Below are positions 10,918 through 22,269 of a DNA stretch of 64,000 nt, one piece after another. The notes beneath the pieces were generated by a model. It saw only the letters and a list, made by a program, of their open reading frames with translations, ran no database searches and had not been told where the DNA came from. A program made the translations under genes and the position numbers. Source of the DNA: Chlorocebus sabaeus (taxonomy: Eukaryota; Chordata; Mammalia; Primates; Cercopithecidae); NCBI RefSeq assembly GCF_047675955.1, contig NC_132911.1:121101234-121165233 (forward strand), in the 5' to 3' direction. Each line of letters starts with the position of its first letter. Within the stretch, counting starts at the first letter, position 1.

Positions 10918-11370
10918 GGTGTTCTGGCAGACCTGTGGACAAGTTACACCTCACTGATATGGAATTTCCCTAACATGTCATCTAGCTATTTATTTTCTGC
11001 CTTCTCTTTAAAAATCCAGGAGTGGGACTGGCAAATTGTGGCTGCTTCCTTATTGTTACATAATGTATTCTATTATCTGCATGCACATTTCTCAGAAGAT
11101 AATTTATACAGGCTGAAAAAATGTATTTCTTGACAACTTTGTTTGAAATATTACTTGTTTGGTACTTTTATGTTGATCTTAGAGAAAAATGAGGGAATGT
11201 TTCTTAAAGGAGGTAACAAAATTACAATTGGATTAGAGCATGAGTTATCACCTGAGCCTGAGGAGGTATATCAAAAAGACCAGGACTCAGACTTAGAAGA
11301 AGTCACTTGGACATACCCATTGGTCATGAGCTGATGGCAACCATTCCTGCCACCACCTTCTAAGACCAAT
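10918..11370. other. Unassigned sequence
   Basis: No repeat family or gene recognised. Short overlapping open frames (for example 10888-11133 and 11143-11334) show no known domain and are probably chance. Confidence 0.5.
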
Positions 11371-11371
11371 G

Positions 11372-11868
11372 TGCCATAGGTATTAGCTTCCAGTGGCACT
11401 TGTAACAAATTGCCATAAGCTAGGTGGCAGAAAGCAACAGAAATGCATTCTCTCAGCATTCAGGAGGCCAGAAATCCTAAATCCAGGTGTCAGCAGGACC
11501 ACACTCTTCCTGGAGGCTCTGGGAAGATAATCTATTTCATTTTCTTCTCTTAGCTTTTGATGGCTGCTGGTAATCCTTGGAACTCCTTGGCTTAGAGCTG
11601 CATCACTCCAATCTCTGCCTCTGTGTTCACATGGTCTCTGCTCTTCTGTGTCTTCTTTTTTGTCTCTTATAAGGACACCTGTCATTGGAGTTGGAGCCCA
11701 CTTGGGTAATCCAGGATGATCTCATCTTAAGACCCTTAACTCTACCTGCAAGGACTACTTTTTCCAAATAAGGTCATATTCACAGGTTCCAGGAATTTGG
11801 ATGTGGATGTATTTTCTTTTTTTGGTAGAATCAGGGAGAGTCACCATTCCACCCATTACACATGCCCC
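11372..11868 (-). mobile_element. MLT1-like (ERVL-MaLR) LTR
   Basis: Matches the reverse complement of an old MaLR LTR: 'TTGTAACAAATTGCCATAAG' near the start (TGCCATAACAAAATACCA-type end), 'TGTTCACATGGTCTCTG' and 'TCTTATAAGGACACCTGTCATTGG' in the middle, and an 'AAATAAGGTCATATTCACAGGTTCC' 3' part. The subfamily is not resolved. Confidence 0.65.
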
Positions 11869-12006
11869 CTTCCTACTGTGCTTGGACTTTGGAGGTAATC
11901 CCACCTTCAACAGAGGACAGAAAAGCAGTTCAGGGAGTGCTGAATATTACTTGGCATTGCCCGAATGAGGGAATAAAGGAAAGAGAGAAATAATTAAATT
12001 TAAGAT

Positions 12007-12125
12007 TCATGAGGGCAAAAACTGTGTATATTATTTATTCTTGTTCCACAGCACCTATAACAGTGCTTGGCATACAGAGATTTTTGATAGATGTTTATTA
12101 ATTTTATGAATGAATGAATAACTCA
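12007..12125 (+). mobile_element. L2 LINE 3' end
   Basis: Typical L2 terminus: TCATGAGGGCAAAAACTGTG, 'CAGCACCTATAACAGTGCTTGGCAT' and a terminal TGAATGAATGAAT repeat. Confidence 0.8.
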
Positions 12126-12734
12126 TAAATGAGTCTTCATCTCTCGGTGTCCTGAAAGAATCAAATTTGGCCTCACTTAATCACTGATACTTTGGTATCC
12201 CCAATCAAAAAGACTATCACCAGAGAAACCTGATGCTGAGTCCTGGAAACTTGGGTTGGTGAAAATGTTCCTGGGAACCTGAGTTGGGCTAGGTTTGGTA
12301 GAAGAACGGGTCCTGGGGTGTGAGTACAGCTGCAGGGGCCAGAAGAGAAGCCAAGCTTCATTGTGAGTTCTAGAGAATGAGCATCTCTCTTTGGCAATTA
12401 TAAATATCTCCTCTTCCCATGATTGTTTAGCATCTTCGTTTACAATAAAACAGCAGTTAAGAATGTGACTATATCCTTTTTGAAACTTCCAATTACAGAA
12501 GGCCATAAATTTTAAAAAACAAAAACAACAACAAATACTCTTAATTCACGTGTTTTCCTGTAGAGAGAAAGGGAATAAAGGACTCCTAGGAGCATCCATT
12601 CTTTAAATTCTCTTCTACTGGGTTTCCTCAAAGAATCTGATTAGCAGCCTTTCACCCAGAAACGATGAGCTGCAGGAAAGCTCAGTGATTAGAGCAAACA
12701 GATAGCAGTCAGGAAATTCTCCGAGTGGCTCTCC
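12126..12734. other. Unassigned sequence
   Basis: About 600 bp with no repeat family or coding signal that I recognise. Overlapping minus-strand open frames at 12173-12506 have no recognisable domain. Confidence 0.5.
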
Positions 12735-12915
12735 GTGGCCTTCCAAAAGACATTTGACAACCCTGTGTCTCAATTATTGGCTAACTGGGGACAGTGGTAG
12801 CAACACTTGCTTACACTTCAGGGATGCTGTAAGAGCCAATTAATCATGGATGATGTCAGTGTAGATTGAGGAATGAGCACCATTAAATAGTTACAAAGCA
12901 TTATTACTGAAGTGT
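12735..12915 (+). mobile_element. Possible MIR SINE
   Basis: Weak MIR-like order: a TGTGTCTCAATTATTGG region, then 'GCTGTAAGAGCCAATTAATC', then 'GAATGAGCACCATTAAATAG'. Diverged, so moderate confidence only. Confidence 0.45.
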
Positions 12916-13885
12916 GAGTGGTGAATGGAAAGTAGAGGCTGAGCAAGGAAATTCATAGGTTTGCCTTGCAGCAGCTTCCTGATAAATTGCCAGTAGAGTC
13001 TTCCTAATTTATCTCATTCTGCCTGCATGGGGATTTGTATCTAACAGTCCCTACAGATGACAGAGAGAAAAAGTGAGGAAGCCAGGTCAGGCACAAAACA
13101 TTGACAACATGAAAGAAGCCACTGCAGAAGGGGTTTTTCTAAAGCTGAATTTTAATCATCCTTTTAAATTATATCTAGAATGTGGACTGAGGAAGGGGCA
13201 TGAGAGGAGTTTGACATGAAGTTGTAGAGGAAGCGATCAATTTTGAAGATGCATTTCATGTGGAATCTAGGGAGCCAAGATCCTAAGCAGTGACCTTCAG
13301 CATTTAAACTGGTGTTTACCAGATTGACTTGAGATCCTCTAGTAAGACATGGAACTTTGCAAACTGAGCTGCAAGGCCAAATAGTGCAGGCTGATACTCT
13401 GTATAACGTGTTAGCAATGTGTGAATCCCATTTGTGCAATACCAAAAAACTGCTTTAAAATTGAAATAAAATATATAAGCACTTATAAGGCTGCCGGGTT
13501 GATGATTTGGGGAGAGAGTCTGGAAAAATTAAAGATTGCCTTAATATCGAAGCCAATATACCAATCTCCACCTGGGAACTTTGGCTCAATGCCAGCTTCG
13601 ATGTGTTTATTACTAGTTCCTTGTGGTGAGCAAAAGAAAAAAATCAATTTGCATAAGGAAAGAAGAAGAGGTCTTTAAACACTGAAACCTAGGCAGCTGG
13701 GGAAAAAAATTCCCCAAAAGAAATGTAATCTGATTCTGCCAGTTGACCAAGAAGGAAATTTGGGAATTTAGGAGAAAATCCATAAATCTGGATTACCTCG
13801 GAGGGCTAACATATGCTGAAGCTGTTTAAAGATTGAGTAATCTTTTGGCCATGGGGTTTTAGGGATATTGGGAGTGGGAAGTGTT
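12916..13885. other. Unassigned sequence
   Basis: Nearly 1 kb without a recognised repeat or gene. Open frames at 13164-13445 (minus) and 13421-13678 (plus) carry no motif I can name. Confidence 0.5.
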
Positions 13886-13889
13886 AATC

Positions 13890-14165
13890 TCACCATTGTT
13901 TGAATCCCACGAATTCTTTCTGCCTTTATGTAGTTATCATTACTGTGCTCTTATTAAACAGCAGACATTGTGCTAAATGGTTTAGATATATTAATATACT
14001 TAATTGTTGCAACATTCCCATAGAGACTGAAATTACTTTCATTTTAGACATGAGCAATCTGAGACACAAGAGAGTTTACAAAATTTTCCCACAACCACAC
14101 AGTTAACAAGCAGTGATCTAGGACTCAGACCCTGAGATTCTGACTCCACAGCCCTTGTTCTACTA
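13890..14165 (-). mobile_element. MIR SINE
   Basis: Antisense MIR: CAGCAGACATTGTGCTAAATGG, 'CATTTTAGACATGAGCAATCTGAG', 'CACAACCACACAGTTAACAAG' and 'CTCAGACCCTGAGATTCTGACTCC' follow the MIR order in reverse. Near full length. Confidence 0.88.
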
Positions 14166-14202
14166 TTACTGTTGTTCCCTCTTACAAAACACCTGGAAGA
14201 TA

Positions 14203-14297
14203 TATACATATATGCAAACAGACACACACACAATTTTTTTATATATATATATATGCACATATACATATATATGTATATATGTATACATATACATATC
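14203..14297. repeat. AT/CA-rich simple repeat
   Basis: Mixed (CA)n, T run, and (AT)n/(ATAC)n tracts, including TATATATATATATGCACATA. Low complexity and likely unstable in length. Confidence 0.9.
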
Positions 14298-14399
14298 TGT
14301 CTGAGATAGATAAAATTTAAATTCTTATCCAGGCTTATAGCTCAGATGAAATGGGATAAGTGCCCTAAAAATGCTCTTGAGAAGATGCTATGGGAGGTT

Positions 14400-15125
14400 G
14401 GTGAGTAAATAATTCTGTATATCCACCACCTAGATTCTATCATGAGCATTTTACTCTTTATTTGCTTGATCACATATCTAGCCATCTTTCTAGTCATTCA
14501 TATATCCTTCTCATTTTTAATGCATTTAAACGATAGACAATGGTATACTTTATATTTTTCAGTATTTTCTTATAAAATTTACATACAATGAAAGGCATAT
14601 ATCCTCACTATACATTTTCTGAGTTTCAACAAAGGCATACACCTCTATAAACCCAATAAGACATTATTATCATCACAAAAATGTCCCTTCATGCCTCTTC
14701 CCAGTCCAACTCAGCCCTTGCTTCCCAGAGGAGATTGTTCTAGAATATCTTATATATGAAATTATGCATGCAGTATGTACTCTTTTTGGCTAGTTTCCAC
14801 TCGGTCTAACATGTTTTGGATTCATCTGTATTGTTGCATGTCACAGTTGTATATGAGTATAGTGCATACATTCACCTCCATTTGTTTCTTCATTCTCTGA
14901 TTGGTGGACACCTGGATTACTTCTACTGCCTATTCAGTTCTTTCACAGTGTCTTGTGAGTGGGAGTTTTTGCTGTTGTCATTTGTTTGCTTATGAAGTCT
15001 AATTTATTATTTTTTCCTTTAATGTTTTTTCTGTAATCTAAGAAAGTTTTGCCTGCTGCCAAGTTATTAAGGGAGATGGTTCCTGTTTTCCTCCAAAAGC
15101 TTTATGGTTGGGTTTGGTAATCCTT
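14400..15125 (-). mobile_element. L1M antisense, 3' UTR and ORF2 end
   Basis: Reads as the reverse complement of an old L1 3' region: 'CATACAATGAAAGGCATAT', 'CAACAAAGGCATACACCTC', 'CAGTATGTACTCTTTTTGGC', then 'TGGTGGACACCTGGATTACTTC'. A deletion near 14960 removes part of ORF2. The element continues beyond the Alu to 22110. Confidence 0.75.
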
Positions 15126-15422
15126 TTGTTTTGTTTTGAGACAAGGTCTCTCTCTATTGCCCAGGCTGGAGTGCAGCGGTGCCATCGAGGCTCACTTTAA
15201 CCTCTGTCTCCTAGGCTCAAGTGATCCTCCCATCTCAGCCTCCCGAGTAGCTAGTACTACGGGAGAGCCGCCATGCTAGGCTAATTTTTTAAAAGAGTTT
15301 TTTGTAGAGACGAGGTCTCACTTTATTACTCAGGCTGTTGTCAAACTCTTGGGCGCAAATGATCTTCTTGCCTTGGTCTCTCGAAGTGCTGGGATTATAG
15401 ACTTGAGCTACTGTGCCCAGCC
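15126..15422 (-). mobile_element. AluJ element
   Basis: Antisense Alu: TTTTGAGACAAGGTCTCTCTC start, CCCAGGCTGGAGTGCAG, J-like 'CTCAAGTGATCCTCCCATC' and terminal 'CTGTGCCCAGCC'. Strongly diverged, consistent with the oldest Alu subfamily. Inserted in the antisense L1M. Confidence 0.92.
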
Positions 15423-16004
15423 TAGTGACCCATTTTTAATTTGTGCATATGTGTGTACGATATGAGAATCATCACAGCAAGGTTCATTTTTTTTCCACAT
15501 GAATATCCTGTTTTTCCAGAAATATTTGTTGAAAAAATTTTCCTTTTCCATTAGATTGTTTTGATGCTTCTGTCAAAAATTACATGACCATGTAAGTGTC
15601 TATGTCTGGACTTTTTACTGCCAATGGTGTTGATCTAATAATGAATCCTGAATGCTAGTACCATATTTTATTGATTATTTGAGCGGTACAATAAGTCTTA
15701 AAGATGGATTGTGAAAGGTCCTCCGATTTTGTTCTTCCAAGATTTCCTTGGATATTCTAGGTCCTTTACCTATATATTTCAGGATGAGCTGGTGCCAATT
15801 TCTAATAGAATACCTTCATGAATCTTGAGATTCATTGATTCTATAGATCATTCTGGGGAATATTGCCAACTTTAAAACACTGAATCTTCCAGTTCAATAA
15901 TACAGAATACCTATCCACTAACTTAGCAGCTTTCACTCAGCAAAAAAAAATTCACTCAGCAAATTTTTTGCAGTTTTAAAAATATAGGTCTACATCATTC
16001 AGCT
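15423..16004 (-). mobile_element. L1M antisense, ORF2 region
   Basis: Continues the antisense L1: 'AAATATTTGTTGAAAAAATTTTCC', 'GGATATTCTAGGTCCTTTACC' and 'GATTCATTGATTCTATAGATC' are reverse-complement landmarks of L1 ORF2. No open frame survives. Confidence 0.8.
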
Positions 16005-16622
16005 TTAAGAAGGAAGAAAATTTTGACATATGCTGCAATATGAATGAACCTTGAAGACATTATGCTAAGAGAAATAAATTAGTCATGAAAGGGCAAATCA
16101 ACGGGTAGCAGTAATAACAAGATCACTGCTGTTCAATCCAAGATTATCTTAACAGTCAGACTTGAGAGTAATGGGATGGCTGTCTTGGAGAGTAGAGAAT
16201 ACTACATTTTTTTCTGCAAGGTTCCAGTGGAGGTGATAAAGCATCACTCATGTGGAATATTATTTAGCCTTGAAAAGAAAGGAAATTCTGACACATGCTA
16301 CACATGGACGAACCTTGAGGACATTATGCCAAGTGAAATAAGCCAGTCACAAAAGGGGAAATGTTATATGATTCCACTTTTATGAGGTACCTAAAGCATC
16401 CAAATTTATAGAGACAGAAAATCAAACAATGGTTTTCAGGGAGTAGTGGGAGGGAGAAAATGAGGAGTTATTGTCTAATTGGTACAGAGTTTGAAGTTCT
16501 AGAGACGAATTGTGAAGATGGCTGCACAACAGTGTGAATGCACTTAATGCCAATAAACTATATACATACAATGATTAAAACTGAAAATTTTTCATCATGT
16601 CTGTTTGATCACAATTAAAAGT
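16005..16622 (+). mobile_element. L1MB 3' fragment, internally duplicated
   Basis: Sense-strand L1MB 3' end: 'GAACCTTGAGGACATTATGCC', 'GATTCCACTTTTATGAGGTACC', 'GCTGCACAACAGTGTGAATGC' and terminal 'GATCACAATTAAAAG'. The opening segment occurs twice: 16006-16098 and 16271-16363. About 170 bp of unrelated sequence lies between them. The fragment lies in opposite orientation to the surrounding L1M. Confidence 0.82.
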
Positions 16623-17122
16623 AGAAAATTTTTTCATTAGGTATACTTAACCACACTAAAAAAGTAGAAGTCTTCATTTTTTAAAGGAAAACTTTTTCCT
16701 AAGTGGGAAAAAGTTTTAGATACTATTTTGAAAAAAAATTTTAATTTTTATGTTTTCTAATTTTGTTCTAGTATATAAAACCCACATTTTTATTTATACT
16801 AACATTGAATGCAGTGACCTTGCTAAATTTACTTATTAATTCTATTATTTTTCAAAGTCTTTAGACTATTCCATGTAGGCAACGATATCAGCAGCAAATA
16901 GAGGGTTGTATTTCTTGTTCTAAAATTTATTTTTATGATTTCAGTGCTTATTAACACCAGCAGTGAGCTGGAAATTCCTTGCCTTATTCCTGATTTTGGA
17001 AAGAAATCATTCAATATTTCACTGCTAAGTGATATGTTAGCTGTAGGTGTTTTTTGATGCCCCTTATCAGAATGAGGAACTTTTTGTTTATTTCTAGTTT
17101 AAATTTTTTTAATCATAAACAA
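16623..17122 (-). mobile_element. L1M antisense, ORF2 region
   Basis: Landmarks include 'TGACCTTGCTAAATTTACTTATTA', 'CCTTGCCTTATTCCTGATTTTGG' and 'ATGTTAGCTGTAGGTGTTTTTTG', all reverse-complement L1 ORF2. Confidence 0.82.
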
Positions 17123-17530
17123 TGTCGTTAAATCAAGTTTAGCCTAAAGTTGCCACCACCTTACATATTTTAAGTTCACTCTACAATTTTCTCCATACAT
17201 AGTGAACTGTGACCTAACTGTATGTGTAAACAGACCATAGCCTACTCTTACACCAATCTCTGAGGTTCATTCAATCAAAGGCGACCAAATTTTCAAACCC
17301 TGTTTAAATAAGGCAAACACTGACCTGTAACCAGTTCAGCAGTTTCTGAACCACATGTCAATTTTCTGTACATCACTTTGCATTTTCGATCCATAAATGC
17401 TCTCTGGCTATGTGGCAGTGCAGAATCTCTCTGAAACTATTCTAGTTTCAAGGGCTGCCTGATTTGTCAATTGTTCTTTGTTCAGTTAAACTCTGTTAAA
17501 TATAACCTGTCTAAAATTGTTCTTTTAACA
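17123..17530 (+). mobile_element. Class I ERV-type solo LTR (family not named)
   Basis: The 408-bp block has TG...CA ends (TGTCGTTAAATC to TCTTTTAACA) and interrupts the antisense L1M, which resumes at 17531. The 3' part ('GAAACTATTCTAGTTTCAAGGGCTGCC', 'CAATTGTTCTTTGTTCAGTTAAACTC') has the look of a MER4-group LTR R-U5 region. I could not confirm a target-site duplication. Confidence 0.6.
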
Positions 17531-20204
17531 GTGTTAAATTTCATCAAATACTTTTTTCTGAATCAATTAAAATTGTCACATGATTTTTTTTCTTTTATTC
17601 TATTGTTATGGTGAATTAAACTGATTGACGTTGAAATGTTATACTAACCTTGCATTTCTAGGATAAACCCCACTTGGTCATGATATAAAATCCTCTTTAT
17701 ATAGGTCTAGAATTGATATTTTCTAAGAATTTCTATATCCATGTTCAAGAGAGATATTGATCTGTAGTTTCATTTATTTATTTGTTTTGTAATTTCTTTG
17801 CTTGGTTTTGTATTAGAGTTTTGAAGGCCTCAAAATAAGTTTGGAAGTATTCTCTCTTTTTCTGCTTTCTGGAAGTGATTGCATAAAATTGATAATAATT
17901 ATTTCTTAAATATTTGATAGCATTCACTATAAACCCCCCTGGGCCAGGAATTTTCTTCATGGAAAGATTGTTAACATTAAGTTCAACTTCTTTAACAGAG
18001 GTAGAACTATTGATATTTTCTGTTTTATCTTGTGTCAGTTTTGGTAGACTTTATTTTCAAGGAATGTGTTTGTTTTAATTAAATTTTGACCTAAGTTTGT
18101 TTATAATATTCTTACTGTTCACTTAATATCTATAGAATCTGCAATGATAATCCCTCTTTCATTCCTGATATTACTATTTAATGTTCTTAATTTTTTTTCT
18201 CCATCAGTCTAGCGAGGGGCTTGTCAATTTTGCTAATCTTTTCAAAGAATCATCTCTTCATTTAATTTTTCCTCATTTGTCTGCTTTCTCTTTCATGGAC
18301 ATTTAATCTATATTTATTAGAAAATCTTTGTGATTACTTTCCTTTTCTTTTTGTTGTTTCTTAAAACTTAATGGATTTTAGACCTTTAGTTTCTAATATA
18401 GGCATTTATTTTTTACACATCTAAAAAATTTTAATTTGTTGTATTTTTATTATCCAGTTCAAAATAATTTTTATTTTACGTTTTATTGACCTGTATTACT
18501 TAAGTGTGTTTAATTTTCAAATATTTAGAGTTTTCTAGATTGTTATATTTCAATTGCATAATCAGATAAGTTACTCTGTATAATTTACCTAACTATAGAT
18601 TTGTTGAAATTGTTTTTATGGTCTATCTTGTTGATTTGAAATTGTTTTCATGGTCTATCTTGTTGAATGTGTCACATGCACTTGGAAGAGAATGTGTATT
18701 CTGTATATCTTGGGTGTGTTGTACTATAAACATAAATTGGACCAAGGTAGTTGATAGTGTTTGTCAGGTTATCTATATCTTTACTAATATGTTTTGTTTA
18801 GTTGTTTTAATCAATTGCTAAGAGACAAGTGTTAACATTTCCAAATATTATTTGAAATTTATTTCTCCCTTGAATTCTGTTAATTTTTGCTTCATTTATT
18901 GTGAAGTTCTTATTAAGTGAAACCTCATTTAGAGTTGCTGTGTCTTCATGATAAATTGATTCTTAATAATGTGAAATGTGTTTATTTCTGGCAACACCAT
19001 TTATCTTGAAGTTTTTCTTTTATTTGACATTAATATGGCAATCAACACTCCTTAAGTTTGCTGTTTCTACATTATTTTTTCTACTCATTTATTTTCAACT
19101 TATCATCATATATATAAATTGTGTTATTATATAATATGTAGCTGGGGGTGTGAAATTGTTTTTATTCCTATTTTGATAATTTCTGCTTTTTAGTTGTTTA
19201 TTTCATACAAATTAATTATTAATGTTATCTTATTTAGGTCTACCATTCTATTATTTGTTCACCTCCATTTTGTTTCTGTTCTTTATTTCTTGACTTCTTT
19301 TGGATTAATTAATGTTTTATAAAAGTTCATTTCAATTTTGTTGCTAGCTTTTTGGTTATGTCTCTTTGTAATTTCTTAAAGTTGGTACTCTAGTGGATTA
19401 CAATAAATAACCTTGACTTTTCACAGTCTATTTTAGTTAATATTGTACCCTTCATGTAAAATGTGAAAATCTTACAATTGTATAGACCTATTTATCCCTA
19501 AGCCTGTTTCTTATGCTACAGTAATCATATGTACTACATATACTTCTATCATAAAACTAAGAAAGTGTTATAATTTCTGCTTTCAACAGTCAAATGTACT
19601 TTAAAGAAATTAATATGAAGAATATACTTTACAATATTTATCATTTCCAGTGCTTTCTGTTTTCAAAAGACCTCAGCTGTTTTCAAGTATCATTTTCCTA
19701 CAGCCTGAAGAATTTCTTTTAGCATTCCTTGTAATCTCCATCTACTGTCAATGAATATTCTTCGTTTTGTTTCATCTGAAAGGAGTTTTACTTTGCCTTC
19801 ATTCTTGAAGGTTATTTTCATGGGATATAAATTTCTGGGTTAAAGTTTTGTTTTTCTCTTAGCTTTAAAGATGTTTATCTTCTGTCTTATGGCCTCGCTA
19901 GTTTCTGATGAGTATTCAGAAGTCTTTTGAATTATTGTTTCCCTATACGTTATATGTTGTTTTTCTCTAGCTGTTTTTTAGATTTTCCTTTCATTTTTGT
20001 TTTTAACACTTTGTTTGATTTATTTATTTTTCAAGTTTCCATCATTTCATGTTTTTAGCACTTTGTATATAATGTTCTTAGGCATGGTTTTCTTTATAAT
20101 TATTCTACCAAGGGCTCACTAACCTTCTTTAGTTACCATATTTATGTCTATGGCCTAATTTGAAAAAATGTCCTCCATCCATTCTTCAAAATGCTATCAA
20201 GGCA
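17531..20204 (-). mobile_element. L1M antisense, ORF2 to upstream region
   Basis: A long collinear run of reverse-complement L1: 'GATAAACCCCACTTGGTCATGAT', 'CCTCTTTCATTCCTGATATTAC', 'ATGGTCTATCTTGTTGAATG', 'CTTTTGGATTAATTAATG' and 'CCTACAGCCTGAAGAATTTC'. A small tandem duplication occurs at about 18607-18664 (GAAATTGTTTTTATGGTCTATC repeated with small changes). No open frame of note. Confidence 0.85.
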
Positions 20205-21205
20205 TTATTTATACAACAAAAATTAACTATTTTAAAAAATACACAATTATTTTAAAGCATATTGTATATTTTAAAGTATACAATTTGGTGGTATCTAATA
20301 TATTCAAAAGGTTGTGCAATGGTGGTCTCTAGCTCCAAAATGTTTTCATTATCCCCAAAGAAGAGCCAGTACCCATTAAGCAACTACTCTCCCACCCTCT
20401 CTCCACCCAACCCCTGACAACCACCAGTCTGCTTTCTGTCTCTATGGGTTTATCTATTTCAGATATTTTATATAAATAAAATTGTTCAACATATGACCTT
20501 TTGTGCTTGTCTTCTTTTGCTTAGCATAATGTTTCCAAGGTTAATCCGTGTTGTATTTAATAGTATGTGTCAGTACTTAGTTTTTTTTTTTGCCGAATAA
20601 TATTCCATTATATGACTATATCACATTTTGCTTGCTCATCCATCCACTGGTAGACACTTGACTTGTTTTCACCTTTGGGCTATTGTGACTAGTGCTTCTG
20701 TGAGCATTCATGTGGAAGTATCGGTTTAAATACCTCTTTTTAATTCTTTTCCTCAGTGGCTGCACCATTTGACATTCCCACCAGCAATATACAAGGTCCC
20801 AATTTTTCCACATCCTAACCAACATATTTTTTTTCTTTTCTTTTAAATAGCCATCTTAGTGAGTGTGAAATTGTATCTTTTTGAAGTTTTAATTTGTATT
20901 TCTCTTATAACTAATGATACCGAGCATTATTTTCCATGTGCTTCTTGGCCATTTGAATACCTTTTTAGAGAAATATCTTTCAAGTCTCTTGCCCATTTTT
21001 AATTGGATTATTTGTTTTTTTGTTGTTGAGTTGTAAGAATACCTTATATATTCTGGATATTATACCTTTAATAGATGTATTATTTGCAAATATTTCTCCC
21101 ATTCTATTGGTTGCCTTTTCACTATCTTTATAAGGTCCTTTGATGTACAAGAGTTTTTAATTTTGATGAAGTCTTACTTGTTTTTGTATTTGTTCCTTGT
21201 GCTTT
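20205..21205 (-). mobile_element. Second L1M 3' end, antisense, nested in the first
   Basis: A complete antisense L1M 3' UTR plus ORF2 end appears again: 'CAATTTGGTGGTATCTAATATATTC', 'CCCCTGACAACCACCAGTCTGC', 'GCACCATTTGACATTCCCACC' and 'TTAATTTTGATGAAGTCTTAC'. The same L1 portion was already passed at 14400-15000, so this is a separate 5'-truncated insertion in the same orientation. Confidence 0.82.
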
Positions 21206-22110
21206 TGTGATCTCAATTTCTTCTGTTCCATTGTTTATCTTTTATCCTCAGCAATTACAATTATATACACATTAGACTTTAGACATTGTCTTACAGTTTT
21301 ATCAAGCTCTCTTATCTTCAGGCTCTTTCCTTTGCCATTTCCATTCAGTTTTTAAGTCCACCCAAAAAATATTTTTTCTTTTACATCATCATACATAGCT
21401 ACTTTAAAACCCATATGTTCTAACTCCAGTTGTTCTTAGTAGATTGTCTATTCTCTTGAGAGTGGATCACATTTTCCTAGTTCTTCAAACGTCAAATAAT
21501 TTTTCATTATATCCTGGAAGGCAATATTATAGATTCTGTCATATTCCTCCAAAGAATGAGCTTTCTAGTAGAGTGTTAACGTGGTTGGATTCAAGTTACC
21601 AAAAAAAAAAAAAAATCTTTTTGGGAACAGCTCATATCTCAATTCAGTGCCCTTACCTTTAGCTGGACTGCTTTGATTCTGCCCCACGTATGTGTGGTTC
21701 CATGGTTAGCTAGAGATTTGGGCATTATTTATTTCCAAAATGTGGGGCTCACTCTCTTGCTCTTTTTTTTTTCTTTGAATCCTTACCCACCTCACTTTTC
21801 AGCAGTGGTAGTTTCCCTGAACTCTGTCCTCTGGTTCTTTAGGTCAGAAAGTCTGTCTCTTTTCTGTTGGAGTTTTAGGCTTTAGCCTACTCTCAGACTA
21901 ATACCTGCAATAATGAAAAAATTCACCTCATTCTTTTTCCTTTTGGCAAGTTTTGGCACTTATTTAGAGCCTGTGTCATTTTATTCACTCCCTATTGTCT
22001 ACAAATATTTTTATATTTTGTTCAGAGTTTAAAATTTCTATTCATAGGAACGTAGACCATGATGGGGCTTACTCTGCCATACCAGAAACAGAATTGCCTC
22101 TAGTTTGTTG
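21206..22110 (-). mobile_element. L1M antisense, 5' UTR
   Basis: Reverse complement of an old L1 5' region. It ends in 'TATATTTTGTTCAGAGTTTAAAATT...' followed by 'CTTACTCTGCCATACCAGAA', which corresponds to the very start of the element. This shows that the L1M beginning at 14400 was close to full length. A T run and an A run (21600-21615) lie inside. Confidence 0.6.
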
Positions 22111-22243
22111 AAAAATTTCTATCACAACATTATATTTGATTATATAATAGCTATTTATGCTTTATTTTTTCTGTCAGACTATATTCTTGTTGTGCATAAA
22201 GAAGAGTCGCCTTTTAAAGTTGTGAAAATATATAGTCTTTTCC

Positions 22244-22268
22244 TTTTTTTTTTTTTTTTTTTTTTTTT
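22244..22268. repeat. Poly-T run
   Basis: Twenty-five T bases. It does not flank an Alu body, so it may be the A tail of a lost or very short retroposed fragment on the minus strand, or simple expansion. Confidence 0.95.
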
Positions 22269-22269
22269 A

